DNA from: Multifurca ochricompacta
Lineage: Eukaryota > Basidiomycota > Agaricomycetes > Russulales > Russulaceae
Direction: 5' to 3'
Assembly (NCBI GenBank): GCA_022496185.1
Contig: WTXG01000273.1
Span: forward strand, 1-46,983
DNA: 46,983 bases
Shown here: positions 11,268 through 23,306 of the stretch, in pieces
Layout of the letters: the number at the start of each line of letters is the position of its first letter
How positions within the stretch are numbered: position 1 is the stretch's first letter
The notes under the pieces: model-generated
Databases searched by the model: none
Told to the model about the DNA's origin: nothing
The model's input: only the letters and a program-made list of their open reading frames with translations
Program-made: the position numbers and the translations under genes

Positions 11268-14200
11268 ATGTCTCAAAAATTACCCAGACCTTCCTCGGAT
11301 TCCAACTTTCAGTCCATTTTCAGTGCTGCTTTGAAAACATATAACATCCGAACTGGGAAAGATATTGCCGATTACCATCTATCGACTAGGATCCAATCAT
11401 GCAACTCTCCTGATGCCATTCTGGCCATTCTTCAAGAACAAGCCCAAGAAGTTGATAAATCTCAGAGCGACAACGAAAGACTGACGAAGTGGTTGAATCC
11501 AACTGTTAATGTCCTCTATGCATTTTCAGCTACATTAGGCGAAGGTGTTGGCTTGGTCAGTCCTATCACGTTCAGCTTCTTCCCACCCAAGACCCAGACT
11601 CTAGTATGATCACACAGGTCTTCTCTCCTGCAAAGGTAATCTTTGCTGGAATAGGTGTCCTCCTCTTGGTAAACCTTCTATATCTCTTTGTGCATGTCAC
11701 TTCCACAACCGACTCAATTAGGCAGCAAAAGATGTTGAGGCGAGCCAAGGAACTCTCCTCGAGCTGTTTGATCAAATTGGAAGCTTCTTCAAACGACTCG
11801 AAACTTATGTTGAAGTCTCACCAAGTGATGGGATGAGAGATATAATCGTGAAGATCATGGTGGAAGTACTATGTATACTTACGATTGCGACGAGGGAGAT
11901 CAAGCAAGGGAGGACAAGTGAGTTAGGATGATTGAGAAGATAGGGCTGATAATTTATATTTATTCAGAGAAATACTTGAAAAAGCTGGTGGGAAGGACTG
12001 ATCTTGAAGATGCGCTACATAGACTAGACAAGTTGACACAAGAGGAAGCTCGGATGGCAACTGTCCAAGTTTTGAAAGTTACTCAGAGTGTTGACGGAAA
12101 AGTGGATGACGTCGAGGACAGAGTGAGGCGGGTCGAGAACACGGTGCACGACGTCGATGATCGAGTGGAGGTCGTCGACAACAGAGTGCAAGTAATCGAT
12201 GACAAGGTGCAGGTTGTCGACGAGAGGGCGGAAGTTATCGACTGGAGGGTACAAGGTGTTAATGACAGGGTGAAAGACGTCGATGACAGGGTGCAAGACG
12301 TCGATGACAAGGTGCAGATTGTCGACGACAGGGTGCAAGGTGTTGATGACAAGATAACAAGTGTTGACGATACGGCGAAGAGCATTAGCAACAAAGTTAA
12401 CCAAGTCATCAATGGTGAGCAGGCCCTGTCCAGCTGGTCACCACTGCCGACCTGAAGCACTTAATGCGTCCAGATGGAAAGGAAACAAGAGTAGCAGTTC
12501 AGCAAATCGCTAATGACATGGGTGATCTCAACCGTTCGTGATTTTAAAATGCAGACACATCGATTCAACTGATTATTCACACTTTCATAGGACGTCAACT
12601 TCGAGAGAGGCTTCGTAACTGGCTCAACCCACCAGATCCGTCCATCAATTACAATACCGCATGCAGCGCTCATCATAAGGGGACCGCCCAGTGGTTTACC
12701 CAAGGCGAGACGTTTATGGATTGGAAAGCGTCAGGTTCACTCCTGTGGGTTCATGGAAAACGTATATTTTCTTCACACACAACGGATTAATTGATACTAA
12801 TGGTCTTCCCGTTCGCAGCGGGATCGGGAAAGAGTATCCTCAGGCAAGTCGCACTAAAGCAGTTCTGCCTATCAAGAGTATATTGACTACCATCAGTTCT
12901 GCAATCATCCAGAATATCAAGGCGATTTCAAACGCTGGGTCTGCCCTTATGGCCTACTTTTATTTTGATTTCAAGGACACCAGCAAGCAGGACCCTCGTG
13001 CTTTGTTATGTTCCCTTCTCATTCAGCTTTGCAACCAATCGGACAATTGCTGTGACGCCCTCGCTGCATTGTACTCGATACACCATCAAGGGTCAAATCA
13101 GCCACCCGACGATGCGCTTGCTGAATGTCTCAAAGACATGTTCATGATTCTAGGGAAAGCTCCAATCTATCTTATTGTGGATGCGCTTGACGAATGTCCT
13201 AACACATCTGGAATGCCATCACCGCGCGAAAAGGCTATAGAAATATTCGAGGAATTGGTCCAATTGAACCTTCCAAATTTACGTCTGTGCATAACAAGTC
13301 GTCCAGAAATCGATATCCGAAATTCTCTTGAACCTCTCGCATCTCACCGAATGTCACTCCACGACGAAAGTGGACAAACGAAGGACATTATCGACTATGT
13401 GAGGTCTGTTGTTTATTCAGACAAGAAGATGCGGAGATGGCGGGATGAAGATAAGAAGGTGGTCATCGAGGCGCTCTCAGAAAAAGCCGATGGAATGTAA
13501 GAAGGGTGTGTTCATAACTCAATGCAAGCTCTCATCGATTCACACAGGTTTCGATGGGTTTTCTGCCAACTGGAAACACTACGTCATTGTCTCCCACCGA
13601 GTGTCCGGCGTATTCTGGAGGAATTGCCAGAAAGTCTGGACGAGACATATGAGCGGGTGCTTCGAGAAATCAACAAGGCGAATAGGGATCACGCACATCG
13701 TCTTTTGCAATGCCTCACTGTTGCAGTTCGGCCGCTTCGTGTCGAGGAACTTGCAGAAGTGCTTGTGATTGACTTCACCGCAGGAGGCATCGCGAAGGTC
13801 AACGCGGAATGGCGTTGGGAAGATCAAGAAGAGGCAGTACTCTCTGCATGCTCTAGTTTGATCGCCGTGATTGACGACCACGGTTCTCGAGTTATTCAAT
13901 TCTCACACTTCTCTGTGAAGGAGTTCCTAACGTCGGATCGGCTGGCGGCGTCAAAGGGAGATGTGGGACGTTATTATATTCCCCTGGAGCCTGCACATGT
14001 GATTCTCGTTCAAGCTTGTCTTGGTGTCCTACTTCGGCTAGATGACCAGGTCGATGAAGAGAGCATGAAGGGGATTCCTTTGGCTGATTATGCTATTGAA
14101 CACTGGGTCGAGCATGCGGGGTTCAAGACTGTTCTTTCACGGATAAGGGATGCGATCGACTTTTTCTTCGACGGAGACAAACCACATCTTCTGGCATGCC

Positions 14201-14856
14201 TCCGCATAGCGCAAGGAACACATTGGGGGGATCCTCCTTACGAAACGACCCCGCTGGTGCCTGGAGCAGTCCCATTATTTTATGCTGTGGAAACCGGATT
14301 CCGTGGCTTGGTTGAATACCTGGTCAAAAGGGGTCCACAGCATATAAATGCCAAAGGAGGAGAATATGGGGCTTTGTTGCCTATGGCAGTTTTTAGGAAT
14401 AAGACCGAAATTTTGTGGTGTCTTATTGAGCATGGGGCAGATATAAATATCCCAGGCAGATGGGGGCAAACATCGCTGATTCGAGCTTCAGTACTCGGCA
14501 GACTGGGCGTTGTGCAGCGTTTACTGGACCTTGGTGCGGATGCGGATGCCAAAGATGATATACAGGCGACTTCCCTGCACCGGGCAGCAAACAATGGATA
14601 CGTGGACGTCATTCGAGCGCTTCTCGATCACAAGGTAGATGTGAATCCCCAAAACATTGAAGGCCAGACACCATTGCATAGAGCATCAGAAACAGGACAT
14701 CTCCAAGTTGTTCGGTTATTGCTGGAGCATGGTGCCGACACGCATGTACGAGACAATGAGGGGAGGAGTCCATCTCAAGTGGCGCAAGGCAAGTCCCAGC
14801 TGGAGATCGTGGAATTACTATCCGAGTATGACACGATCCAACGCAGCTCAAGATAA
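11268..14856 (+). CDS. STAND copy B: Goodbye - coiled coil - NACHT - ankyrin NLR-like protein
   Basis: Predicted cytosolic NTP-driven switch protein of the fungal NLR-like (STAND) class; such proteins are proposed to act in self/non-self recognition. Inferred exons: 11268-11555, 11618-11668, 11722-11917, 11968-12414, 12474-12533, 12591-12761, 12819-12843, 12897-13496, 13548-14856. They give 1048 codons with every phase consistent. Residues 1-185 match the fungal STAND N-terminal Goodbye type (WLNPTVNVLYAFSATLGEGV, then VFSPAKVIFAGIGVLLL). About fifteen heptads of VDDRVQx form a coiled coil. The NACHT has Walker A GKPGSGKS, assembled across an intron, Walker B-like LIVDALDEC and TSRPEIDI. A winged-helix-like part (LPESLDETYERVLREINKAN) follows, then about six ankyrin repeats. 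The intron after the Walker A exon starts with GC (12844, GCAAGT). Copy F is its nearest relative. The intron structure is inferred from paralogues. Confidence 0.92.
12083..12410 (+). repeat. 21-nt tandem repeat coding coiled-coil heptads (copy B)
   Basis: About fifteen 21-nt units, each like GTCGATGACAGGGTGCAAGAC, encode VDDRVQD-type heptads with Val/Ile at positions 1 and 5, the 4-3 spacing of a coiled coil. Unit number differs between paralogues: 15 in B, 16 in C, 12 in E, about 14 in F and 7 in truncated D. Confidence 0.9.
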
Positions 14857-15861
14857 GATGCTGTTGATTCAAGATATGGACGAGATAGGGCATATGATTT
14901 GTGCGTTATTTGTGATCCATCTTCTCCTTAGTTTCAATCAAGCACGACAAAAATCTCGACTAAACTGCGTTTTTATCACACATTTGCTTTGACACCCTCT
15001 TTTCGTGTACTGGAGTATCTCACTAGGGTCGTATCCACTCTTTAGCCAGTCTTCGTTACCCCTCTTTATTTCCTCTTTGATGATTCCCTTTCATTTGAGG
15101 ATGAAAAACCATGTATAAAAAGGACTTGCTTGCACTGCAATAAATTAGCTCCAAGTCGCGAAAATTCCTCATCGTGTGCCGTCTTGATCCCACTCAAAGT
15201 TGCTCGCATTCAAAGCGAATAAAACGCACTAGAAATCAAAGGTCTGACCCTGATTCTCCTAAATGCATACAGTTTAGTCCTCCGCCCCGCTGTAATTGTT
15301 GACTTTTATGGGACCTATGGTAGTGCAAATGGAAAAGACGTGATAAAAAAATCGGGAATCACTGCAGACACACCAAAATGTTGAGGATGTGTGGGTACAG
15401 AAGGACTGATGACGGCGACAAGGATAACAGTCGGGGACGGGGGTGGTGGTGGATACATTTGTTGGGTGAATTAAGTAAGGTGCGCGTAGAACAAGAGCAT
15501 GGCGTTGCCCTTGTTTACTTGTGTGTCATCAAGGTATGTGCAAAGAAACCAAAAAAAAGACCGAAAATTTGATTGAAGATTCAAGAAACAGGTATGGCGG
15601 ACATCTCTCCCTTATGGGAAGGGAACTCAGGATTGTACTTACGGTAAATATGTTGCTGGTTGGTTGGAGAGATGCGCCTCAGCCTCGATTACAGGTGCAC
15701 GTGACCGACCGATACGGCTGCGTGATCACTTTGCTCTGCCCTCCCTCCCCTTGATGGGCGGCAAGCATGGATGACTCAACTAGGATTCTGTTCAGTATCA
15801 TAATTATTATGTAGGATCCTCTAGCTTGGGTTATGCCATAAAGTAGACTAGTACCTTGTAT
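14857..15861. other. Intergenic region between convergent STAND copies B and C
   Basis: The first 150 nt after the copy B stop (to about 15010) are shared with the 3' flank of copy F (about 43255-43440, inverted), including CAAATGTGTGATAAAAACGC-like sequence. These may be 3' UTR and are part of the B/F duplication. The rest has only short open frames. I see no gene. Confidence 0.6.
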
Positions 15862-18800
15862 TCATCCAGCACCATACTCGGATAGTAATTCTACAATCTC
15901 CTGCGGCGCTACCTGAGATGGAGTCCTGCCGTCGTGGTCGCGTGCATGCGCATTTGCACCATTCTCTAGTAATAGCCGCACGACTCCCGCATGTCCATTT
16001 TCTGATGCTCGGTGCAATGGCGTCTGGCCTTTGTTATTTTGGCAGTTGACATCTGCTTTGTGTTCAAGGAGTACTTGAACAATGTTGAGGTTTCCTTTGT
16101 GTGCTGCGTGGTGCAGAGGAGTCGCGTGTTCGTCGTCATGGGCATCTGGATCCGCACCAACGTCGAGAAGACATTGTGCAGCCTCAACAGGGCCCACCAT
16201 CGATACGAGATGCAGTGGAGTTCTGCCGCCGTTTTGGCGCAAATGCGGATTTGCACCATACTCCAGTAATAATCGCATAATTTCTAGGTGTCTTCTTTCT
16301 GCTGCGAAGTGCAATGGTGTCCAGCCATCAACGTTTTGGGAATTAGTATCTGCTTTGTGCTTAAGAAGCACCCGAACAATGTCAATGTTGCTATTGGATA
16401 CTACCCGGTGTAAGGAAGTCGCTTCTTCATCGTCTTTGGCATCCACATCCGCACCAAGTTTGAGTAGACGCTGCACAACATGAAGTAATCCCGAGCCCTG
16501 CACCGATGCTCTGATTAGCGAAGTCTGCTCCCATCTTCCCCGAATATTCACATCAGCACCATGTTCAATCAAAGACCAGGCAACTTCGGTATAACCCTTA
16601 TGCACTGCGGCAGGCAGCAGGGCCCCATATTCGCCACCCTTGGCATTTATATGCTGTGGATACTTCCCGACAAGGTATTCGACCAAGCCACGGGATCCGG
16701 TTTGCACTGCAAAAAATAACGGGACCGCACCAGGTTGCATCGAAAGCATTTCGTACGGAGAATCATCCCAAATCCAGCCCCTGTTTGTTTCGTGTATCCG
16801 GAGACATGCAGTAAGATGGGGTTTATTTCCGTCGAAGAAAAAGTCGATCGCATCCTTTATCTGTGATAGCACATTCTCGAATTCCATATGCTTGAACCAG
16901 TGTTCAATAGCATAATCAGCCAAAGGAATCCCCTTCATGCTCTCTTTGTCGACCTGGTCATCTAGTCGAAGTAGGACACCAAGACAGGCTTGAACCAGAA
17001 TCACATGTGCAGGCTCCAGGGGAATATAATAACGTCCCACATCTCCCTTTGACGCCGCCAGCCGATCCGACGTTAGGAACTCCTTCACAGAGAAGTGTGA
17101 GAATTGAATAACTCGAGAACCGTGGTCGTCAATCACGGCGATCAAACTAGAGCATGCAGAGAGTACTGCCTCTTCTTGATCTTCCCAACGCCAATCCGCG
17201 TTGACCTTCGCGATACCCCCTGCGGTGAAGTCAATCACAAGTACTTCTGCAAGTTCTTCGACACGAAGCGGCCGAAATGCGACAGTGAGGCATTGCAACA
17301 GACGATGTGCGTGATCCCTATTCGCCTTGTTGATTTCTCGAAGCACCCGCTCATATGTCTCGTCCAGACTTTCTGGCAATTCCTCCAGAATACGCCGGAC
17401 ACTCGGTGGGAGACTATGACGTAGTGTTTCAAGTTGGCAGAAAACCCATCGAAACCTGTAAACAAAAATCAGACCCTGACACAGACTTACAACGACGCCT
17501 TACATTCCATCAGCTTTCTCCGAGAGAGTATCGATGACCACTTTCTTATCTTCATCTCGCCATCTCCGCATCTTCTTGTCTGAATAAACAACAGACCTCA
17601 CGTAGTCAACAATGTCCTTCGTTTGTCCACTTTCGTCGTGGAGCGACATGCGGTGAAATGCGAGAGGTTCAAGAGAATTTCGAATATCGATCTCTGGACG
17701 ACTTGTGACACACAGACGTAACTTTGGGAGGTTCGATTGCACCAATTCCTCCAAAATCTCTATGGCCTTTTCGCGCGGTGATGGCATGCCAGATGTGTTA
17801 GGACACTCGTCGAGTGCATCCACAATCAGATAGATTGGTGTTTTCCCCGGAATCATAAGCATGTCCTTGAGGCATCGTGTAAGTGCGCCGTCTGTGGGCT
17901 GTTGGGATCCACGACGATGTGCCAAGAACAAGGAAACAAGAATGTTGCAAAACATATCGGACTGATCGGAGAGTTGGACAAGGAGAGAAGTAAGAAGGGC
18001 ATGTGAATCCTGTTTTCCGGTATCCTTGAAGTCAAAGTAAAAGTAAGCCATGAATCCTGACCCGGTATTGGAGATCGCCTCGACATCCCGGATGACTGCG
18101 GAGCTTGTCGATAATCAATACAACTGTCAACCAGGGCTGATCTGTAACGACGTACCTGAGAATACTCTTTCCGGATCCCGCTGCGAAAACGGCAGTAAGT
18201 TGGTATTATTTGACTCATAGTGGAGATGACATACGTTTTCCATGAATCCACAATAGAGATCCAGACGATTTCCAATCCATAAAAGTCTCGCCTTGAGTGA
18301 ACCACCCTGCAGTCCCCTTGTGGTGAGCGCCAAGTGCAGTGTTGTAATTGATGGATGGATCTGGGGGGGAGAGCCAGTTGCGAAGCCTGTCTCCAAGTTG
18401 ATTTCCTGTGAAAATGTGAAAATTTGCTTGAACTGATATAATTTAATGGTAGTTAGGTTGGGGATTCACGTACGGTTGAGATCGCCCATTTCATTCGCGA
18501 TTTGGTGGACTGCTACTCTTGTTTCTTTTCCATCTGACCGGAAATGATGCTTCAAGATAGCGCTGGTAACTGGTCCGACAGGGCCTACTCACCATCTATG
18601 ACTTGGTTAACTTTGTGGTCAACGGTGCTCACCCTATCTTCAACAGCGTTTACGCTGTCGTTAACGACTTGCACCCTGTCGTCCACAAGTTGCACCTTAT
18701 CATCTACGCCTTGCATCTTGTCATCAAGGCCTTGGACCTTGTGGTCAACGCCTTTCACCCTGCCATCAACTCCTTGCACCCTATCATCGACACCTTGCAC

Positions 18801-19765
18801 CCTGACGTCGATAACCTCTACCCTCTTGTCGACAACATCGACCTTGTCATCGATTCCCTGCACTGTGTCATCGATAACGTCCACCTTATCGTCAATGTTC
18901 TTCACCCCGCCTTCGACTAGCTTCACTCTGTTGTCAACATCGTGAGTGATCTTCAAAACTTGCGCAGTTGCCATTCGAGCCTCCTCTTGCGTCAGCCTGT
19001 CCAACTTCTGCAGAGCGTCTTCAAGATCCGTCTTTCCCACCAGCTTTTTAAAATATTTCTCTGTATAATAATAAAAATAATAATTGAATCTAGTCTATCC
19101 TTCCAGGATAGTAACTTACTCGTCCACCCTTGCTTGATCTCTCTTGTTGCGATCGTGAGTATGCAGAGCACTTCAACCATGATCTTCACGATCGTATCTG
19201 TCATCGCACTTGTCGCTGGCACTTCAACATATGTCTCAAGCCGTTTGAAGAAGTTTCCAATTTGGTCAAATAGGTCTACGAGCGTTTCTTGACTCGCGTC
19301 AACATCCTTTGCTGCCTAATAGACCTCCTTATCACAATGACACGTGCAAAATTATCGAGAAGAATGCTTACCAAAAGGAGGACACCTATGCCAGCAAATA
19401 TGACCTTTGCAGGAGAGAACACCTGTTTAGTCATATTAGAGCGTAGGTTGTGGGGAATTTAATATCTTGTGAGTTACCAAGCCAACACCTTCGCCTAGTG
19501 TTGCTGAAAACGCATAGAGGACGTTTACAGTTGGATTCAACCACTTTTTCAGTCGCTCGCTGTCACTTCGGTATTGATCGAATTGACATGCTTGTTCTTG
19601 AAGAACGGATAATATAGCATCTAGAGAGGTGCATGATTGAATGCTAGTAGATAGCGGGTGGTCGGCAATATCATTCCCGGTGCGGATCTTGTATGCTTTC
19701 AAGGTAGTATTGAAAACAGATTGGAAGTTTGAACGCGATGTGGTTGTAAGTGGTGTTTGAGACAT
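15862..19765 (-). CDS. STAND copy C: longest Goodbye - coiled coil - NACHT - ankyrin protein
   Basis: This copy has the same nine-exon plan as copies B and E, read in frame throughout, for 1150 codons. The first exon is 19765-19478 (MSQTPL start), the coiled-coil exon 19060-18593, and the last exon 17455-15862. The Goodbye-type region, Walker A GKPGSGKS (assembled across the intron near 18230-18180), LIVDALDECPN, TSRPEIDI and the LPESLDETYERV segment are all present. The coiled coil has about 16 heptads. The ankyrin tail has about nine repeats, three more than B or E, because a three-repeat block appears twice (AKDDEEATSLHR, SQNVDGWTPLH, LRQNGGRTPLH and again AHDDEHATPLHH, CQNNKGQTPLH, ARDHDGRTP). 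The intron after the Walker A exon starts GT, unlike B and F. It converges with B and is divergent from the broken copy D. It is likely a functional receptor-type protein with an unknown ligand. Confidence 0.92.
18594..18930 (-). repeat. 21-nt tandem repeat coding coiled-coil heptads (copy C)
   Basis: Sixteen heptad units such as VDDRVQG, VDGRVKG, VDHKVQG and LDDKMQG are encoded by 21-nt units. This is the longest run of the family in the window. The open frames on the opposite strand here (LSSTPCTL-like) are shadows of the repeat. Confidence 0.9.
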
Positions 19766-20059
19766 AGATCAGGCAGTGAGGGGCTGTCGTGATTTACGAC
19801 TTAGAGGGTCGTTGGGGAGAATCTGCGCATGGGCGGTGGCTGTGTTATCTGGATATGGAAGATAGTTGCGTAGCGTTGTCTCGAATTCGAATGTTGAAGA
19901 GTGGGAAATAATCGAGCACCAGATGATTTTCATTGAAGGTTAAAGGTCTTGAAAATATACGATCCAGATAGCGATGATCACCACCCGACGTCCAGCACAA
20001 CTCTCAAACAACGCAGTTGGATACTCGTACACATACACACCGTCAGTTTCTCGCTCTCG

Positions 20060-21062
20060 TATAGGGTGCGGTAGTACGTAATCTCGTTCACTGCCGATCC
20101 TCTGGCCGCCCACTTCAAGCCTGCAACTCTCCTGATGCGATTCTCGCAGTACTTCGACAAAAAGTCCATGTGTTTGATCAATCTAGGAGTAGCGAAGAGA
20201 GATTGACAAGGGTAGCTGAACCCGACGGTTAATGTCCTCTACGCGTTTTCTGCTACACTCGGCGATGGCGTTGGTTTAGTTAGTCTCACGTGAGACTTAC
20301 TCGCTCAATATATCTGCCTAAGATCCATTTTCAGGTATTTTCACCTGCGAAAGCGATCTTTACCGGCATTGGCATTCTACTCTTAGTGGGTATCTTGCTA
20401 CATTTCTTTTTCACTAGGCATGATAATGTTTACGTCTCTCAGGTGACCAGAGACGTTGGTGCCAGCCAAGATGCACTTTCTGACCTTTTTGAGCGCGTTG
20501 AGAACTTTTTCAGACGTCTGAAGGCTTATATCACGATACCACCGACTGCGGCAATGAAGGACATCATTGTGAAGATTATGGTTGAAGTACTCGGCATCCT
20601 CGCAATCGCGACAAAGGAGATTTAGCAGGGAAGAGCAAGTGAGTTTATCTCTACATGTGCGTTGTTACTTTTGGCTCATCTTTTTCTAGAAAAATATGTC
20701 AAAAGACTGGTGGGAAGGACAGATATCGAGGACGCATTGCAGAGGCTGGACAGATTAACACAAGACGAAGTTCAGATCGCAACCGCACAAGGTCTGAAGG
20801 TTACACATGAGGTAGATGAAAGGGTAAAAGCAGTTAACGAGGAGGTAAAGAGTATCGGTGATGAGGTGCGGGGCGTCAGTGATAGGGTGCAATGCGTCGA
20901 CAGGAAGGTGAAGGGTGTCGACGACAGAGTGAAGCTAGTTCTTGATGATGCGCAAGGCTCGTCGAACCGTTTATCGATGAGATCCTGATATTTTCTACCA
21001 TAGATGGCAGGGAAACAAGAGAAGGGATTCAAAAGATTGAGAACGACATAAACGACCTTTCG
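20060..21062 (+). pseudogene. STAND copy D: N-terminal half only, broken
   Basis: The Goodbye-type region can be followed from about 20090 (LQACNSPDAILAVL at 20119-20160), through a frame break near 20215 and VLYAFSATLGDGVGL, to VFSPAKAIFTGIGILLL. Next comes the exon with IIVKIMVEVLGILAIATKEI. There the codon that is AAG in the other copies is TAG (20623-20625). Seven heptads of the coiled coil follow, then the small exon DGRETREG near 21003-21060. No linker, NACHT or ankyrin sequence follows. It lies head to head with copy C, about 300 bp from its start. I cannot exclude that the fragment is transcribed. Confidence 0.85.
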
Positions 21063-21341
21063 TGATCTCTTCAACCGTGTTCCGTTTTTCTGTAAAATTC
21101 AGACACTCTGACAGGAGCGTTTATCTGCCATATCCAGTATGCCAATTAACACAGCGACTTCGATTACCACCACTTATCATCGATACATCGCCCAGTGAAC
21201 CTGTGTTTCACTGCCCGCACATTTCCTACTACTAACCAATCACCTACCAGTGTCTCCATGTCCCCAACCCCGACAGCCAACACTACCAAGTGCACAGCAC
21301 AGTCACATTCCTTCCAAGTCTCGTTATTCCATTATTTCAGT

Positions 21342-23306
21342 TCACAATTCACCGGAGCACACCCCCTCGATCCATTCCAAGTCTCGGCGTACCGTACTGA
21401 AATTCTCGGCACCATCAGGTGTAATCAGCACGACGTCCTCGATGCGCACCCCTCCAACTGATTCATAGCGAGATAGCACCTCACAGTCAATAAACTCCGA
21501 GTTGCGCACATCGGAGAGTAAGTGGTGATGGAAGTATATCCCCGGCTCGACCGTCTACGATGAGAACCTTAGTTGCAGACTTTGACCCTCGAAATGAAGC
21601 CAAGCGGGCAAGCAGAGAGGGTGAAGAAGTAAGACGCACCACGACCATGCCTGCCTCAAGAGGCAACCGCAGCCTCAGATTCTCGTAGAACTTCTCGTTG
21701 TCCGGCTCTGCTCCGCCACGCGTGATCGTCGGGTTTAGCACAGGCTTGCTCGCACTTGGCACGTCGAGAACATCTAGGCCAAGAGAATGGCCCACCCCAA
21801 AAGGGAAGAACACTGCGCTCAAGCCCGATGCGAGCAGCACGGCTTCCTCCGTCCCAGCTTTGAAAATTCCGAGCTTCTGAAACCCACGAATGAGAGTGCG
21901 GTGGCAGAGAAGCTGCACTGCATCCCAATGCAGGCCAGGCTTGAGCACCGCGAGGGAAGCCTTCGCAATCTTAATGACGGAACTATGGGGGTGTAGCATC
22001 GCGAGGGACATACCGTTTGCATCTTAAGGACAAGTTCGTAGATTGCACGAGCCTCTGGGGTAAATTTTCCGCCGTTACCCACTGGCATCGTACGTGTAAC
22101 TGAGCTCCATTAGCGTGGTGTACAGAACGTGTGTATGCGATAAACAGTACTGTCTGACGCATAATTGTCCCACTCGCAGCCCGCATCGATGAGTAGTACC
22201 TGCGGAGGTACCTCCTGTGTTCCACTCGCAAACGCCTCATAATAACCATGATCATGAACCGTATTTTGGCCCCGTGCGAACTTGCAATCATTGCGACAAT
22301 AATTCAAAGTCGCCGCACGCGTTGATGCGGCAACGACTGGCAAGTACGCCTGGTTTACTGCACTGCGACCAAACCAATTTCATGAGCACCACATATCGGA
22401 CTAGAATGGGGGGGGGGCAGACGGCGCACCCTTCGCGCCGACACGACGCTACAAAAATTGCCTCGGCCTCGGCCTCGCTTTCGATGAGCCACTCGCCAGG
22501 AAGGGGCAGGTGACGGTGCACTACCCCGCTACACTGCCCCGCTCGCGCAGAGCGGACTCCGGCGCCTAACACACGCATGACAACCTCATGGGCGCGAGAA
22601 CTGATCTCGTTCGCATGGCGGATGCGTTTGATCTCCGCATCGGACTTGATCAGGCGGGCGCGGTGCAGAGCGAGAAGGAGGTACTCGTCCGAACAGTTCG
22701 TAACGCCAGCCGGAAATGGCGGCAACGCGGGGAACTGGGCAGTCTGTGGCAGTGTATGGATGAGCGCGCCTGGTGCTGCGGCGAGAGTGGAGGCAAAGGA
22801 GGAAGCAAAGGACTTGGTGTGGAAGATGTTTGCGATGTCACACATCTCACGGGCTGCGGCGATGGTTGGGGAGGGACAGACCACATCAAGTCTCCCGGCT
22901 CGGCATCTGGGATGAAGAGGGAGATCTCTGAATCGGACGCGGTGGAAGAGGCTCTCAAGATTACAAGGGATGATGGGACAGAACAGCCAGTGATGTAGAA
23001 GAAGTTGGATTCCTGCGAGGGACAACTTTGAAAAAAAGGTCTTCACGGAGCTCAATCGCACCCACCTGACGAAAGGGCAATTCACGATCTGTATCATTGC
23101 GATAGGGTGTCACAGATCCCGCAAGAACGATGATCTGGGGCTGTTTCTTACTTGAGTTATTCGAGTAGGGAGATGGCTAGTATAAGGATAATCACCTTGA
23201 TCCGCTCCTCGGCAGGTAAAAGCTCAGCCAGCTTCTGGAGGGTCTTCTGGGCATGCGCCTGTGCTGGCGACTCAGGATTGAGGCTCAGGCCATTCAGTAG
23301 TTTCAT
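21342..23306 (-). pseudogene. Prolidase-like (Xaa-Pro dipeptidase, M24) gene, frameshifted
   Basis: The intact family cleaves Xaa-Pro dipeptides with two metal ions in the cytosol. I follow it from ATG 23306 (MKLLNGLSL), through QIIVLAGSVTPYRNDTDREL, ESNFFYITGCSVPSS, EISSRAHEVVMRVLG, LPGEWLIESEAEAEAIFVA, LLIDAGCEWDNYASD, the join to ITRTMPVGNGGKFTPEAR, GVGHSLG, VEPGIYF and VRIEDVVL, to the stop at 21344. The five metal-ligand positions (two Asp, one His, two Glu) are present. However, the usual PHG and DVHDV histidines read FPFG and DVLDV. Near 22875 the frame changes by one between LMWSVPP and TIAAAREMCD with no splice sites that explain it. One intron holds a run of nine G (about 22407). 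It is most likely a pseudogene; a sequencing slip at the frameshift is possible, but the two His losses would remain. Confidence 0.85.

Noticed and set aside
12083..12460. Minus-strand open frames of 125-126 codons with LSSTPCTL-type repeats
   Set aside because: They are shadows of the 21-nt repeats that code the coiled coil of copy B on the plus strand. The same shadows occur at copies C and F.
13579..13899. Recurrent 106-codon frame MNNSRTVVV... opposite the STAND genes
   Set aside because: It appears antisense to the same exon in copies A, B and C and follows from the conserved coding sequence on the other strand. It has no start context or independent support.
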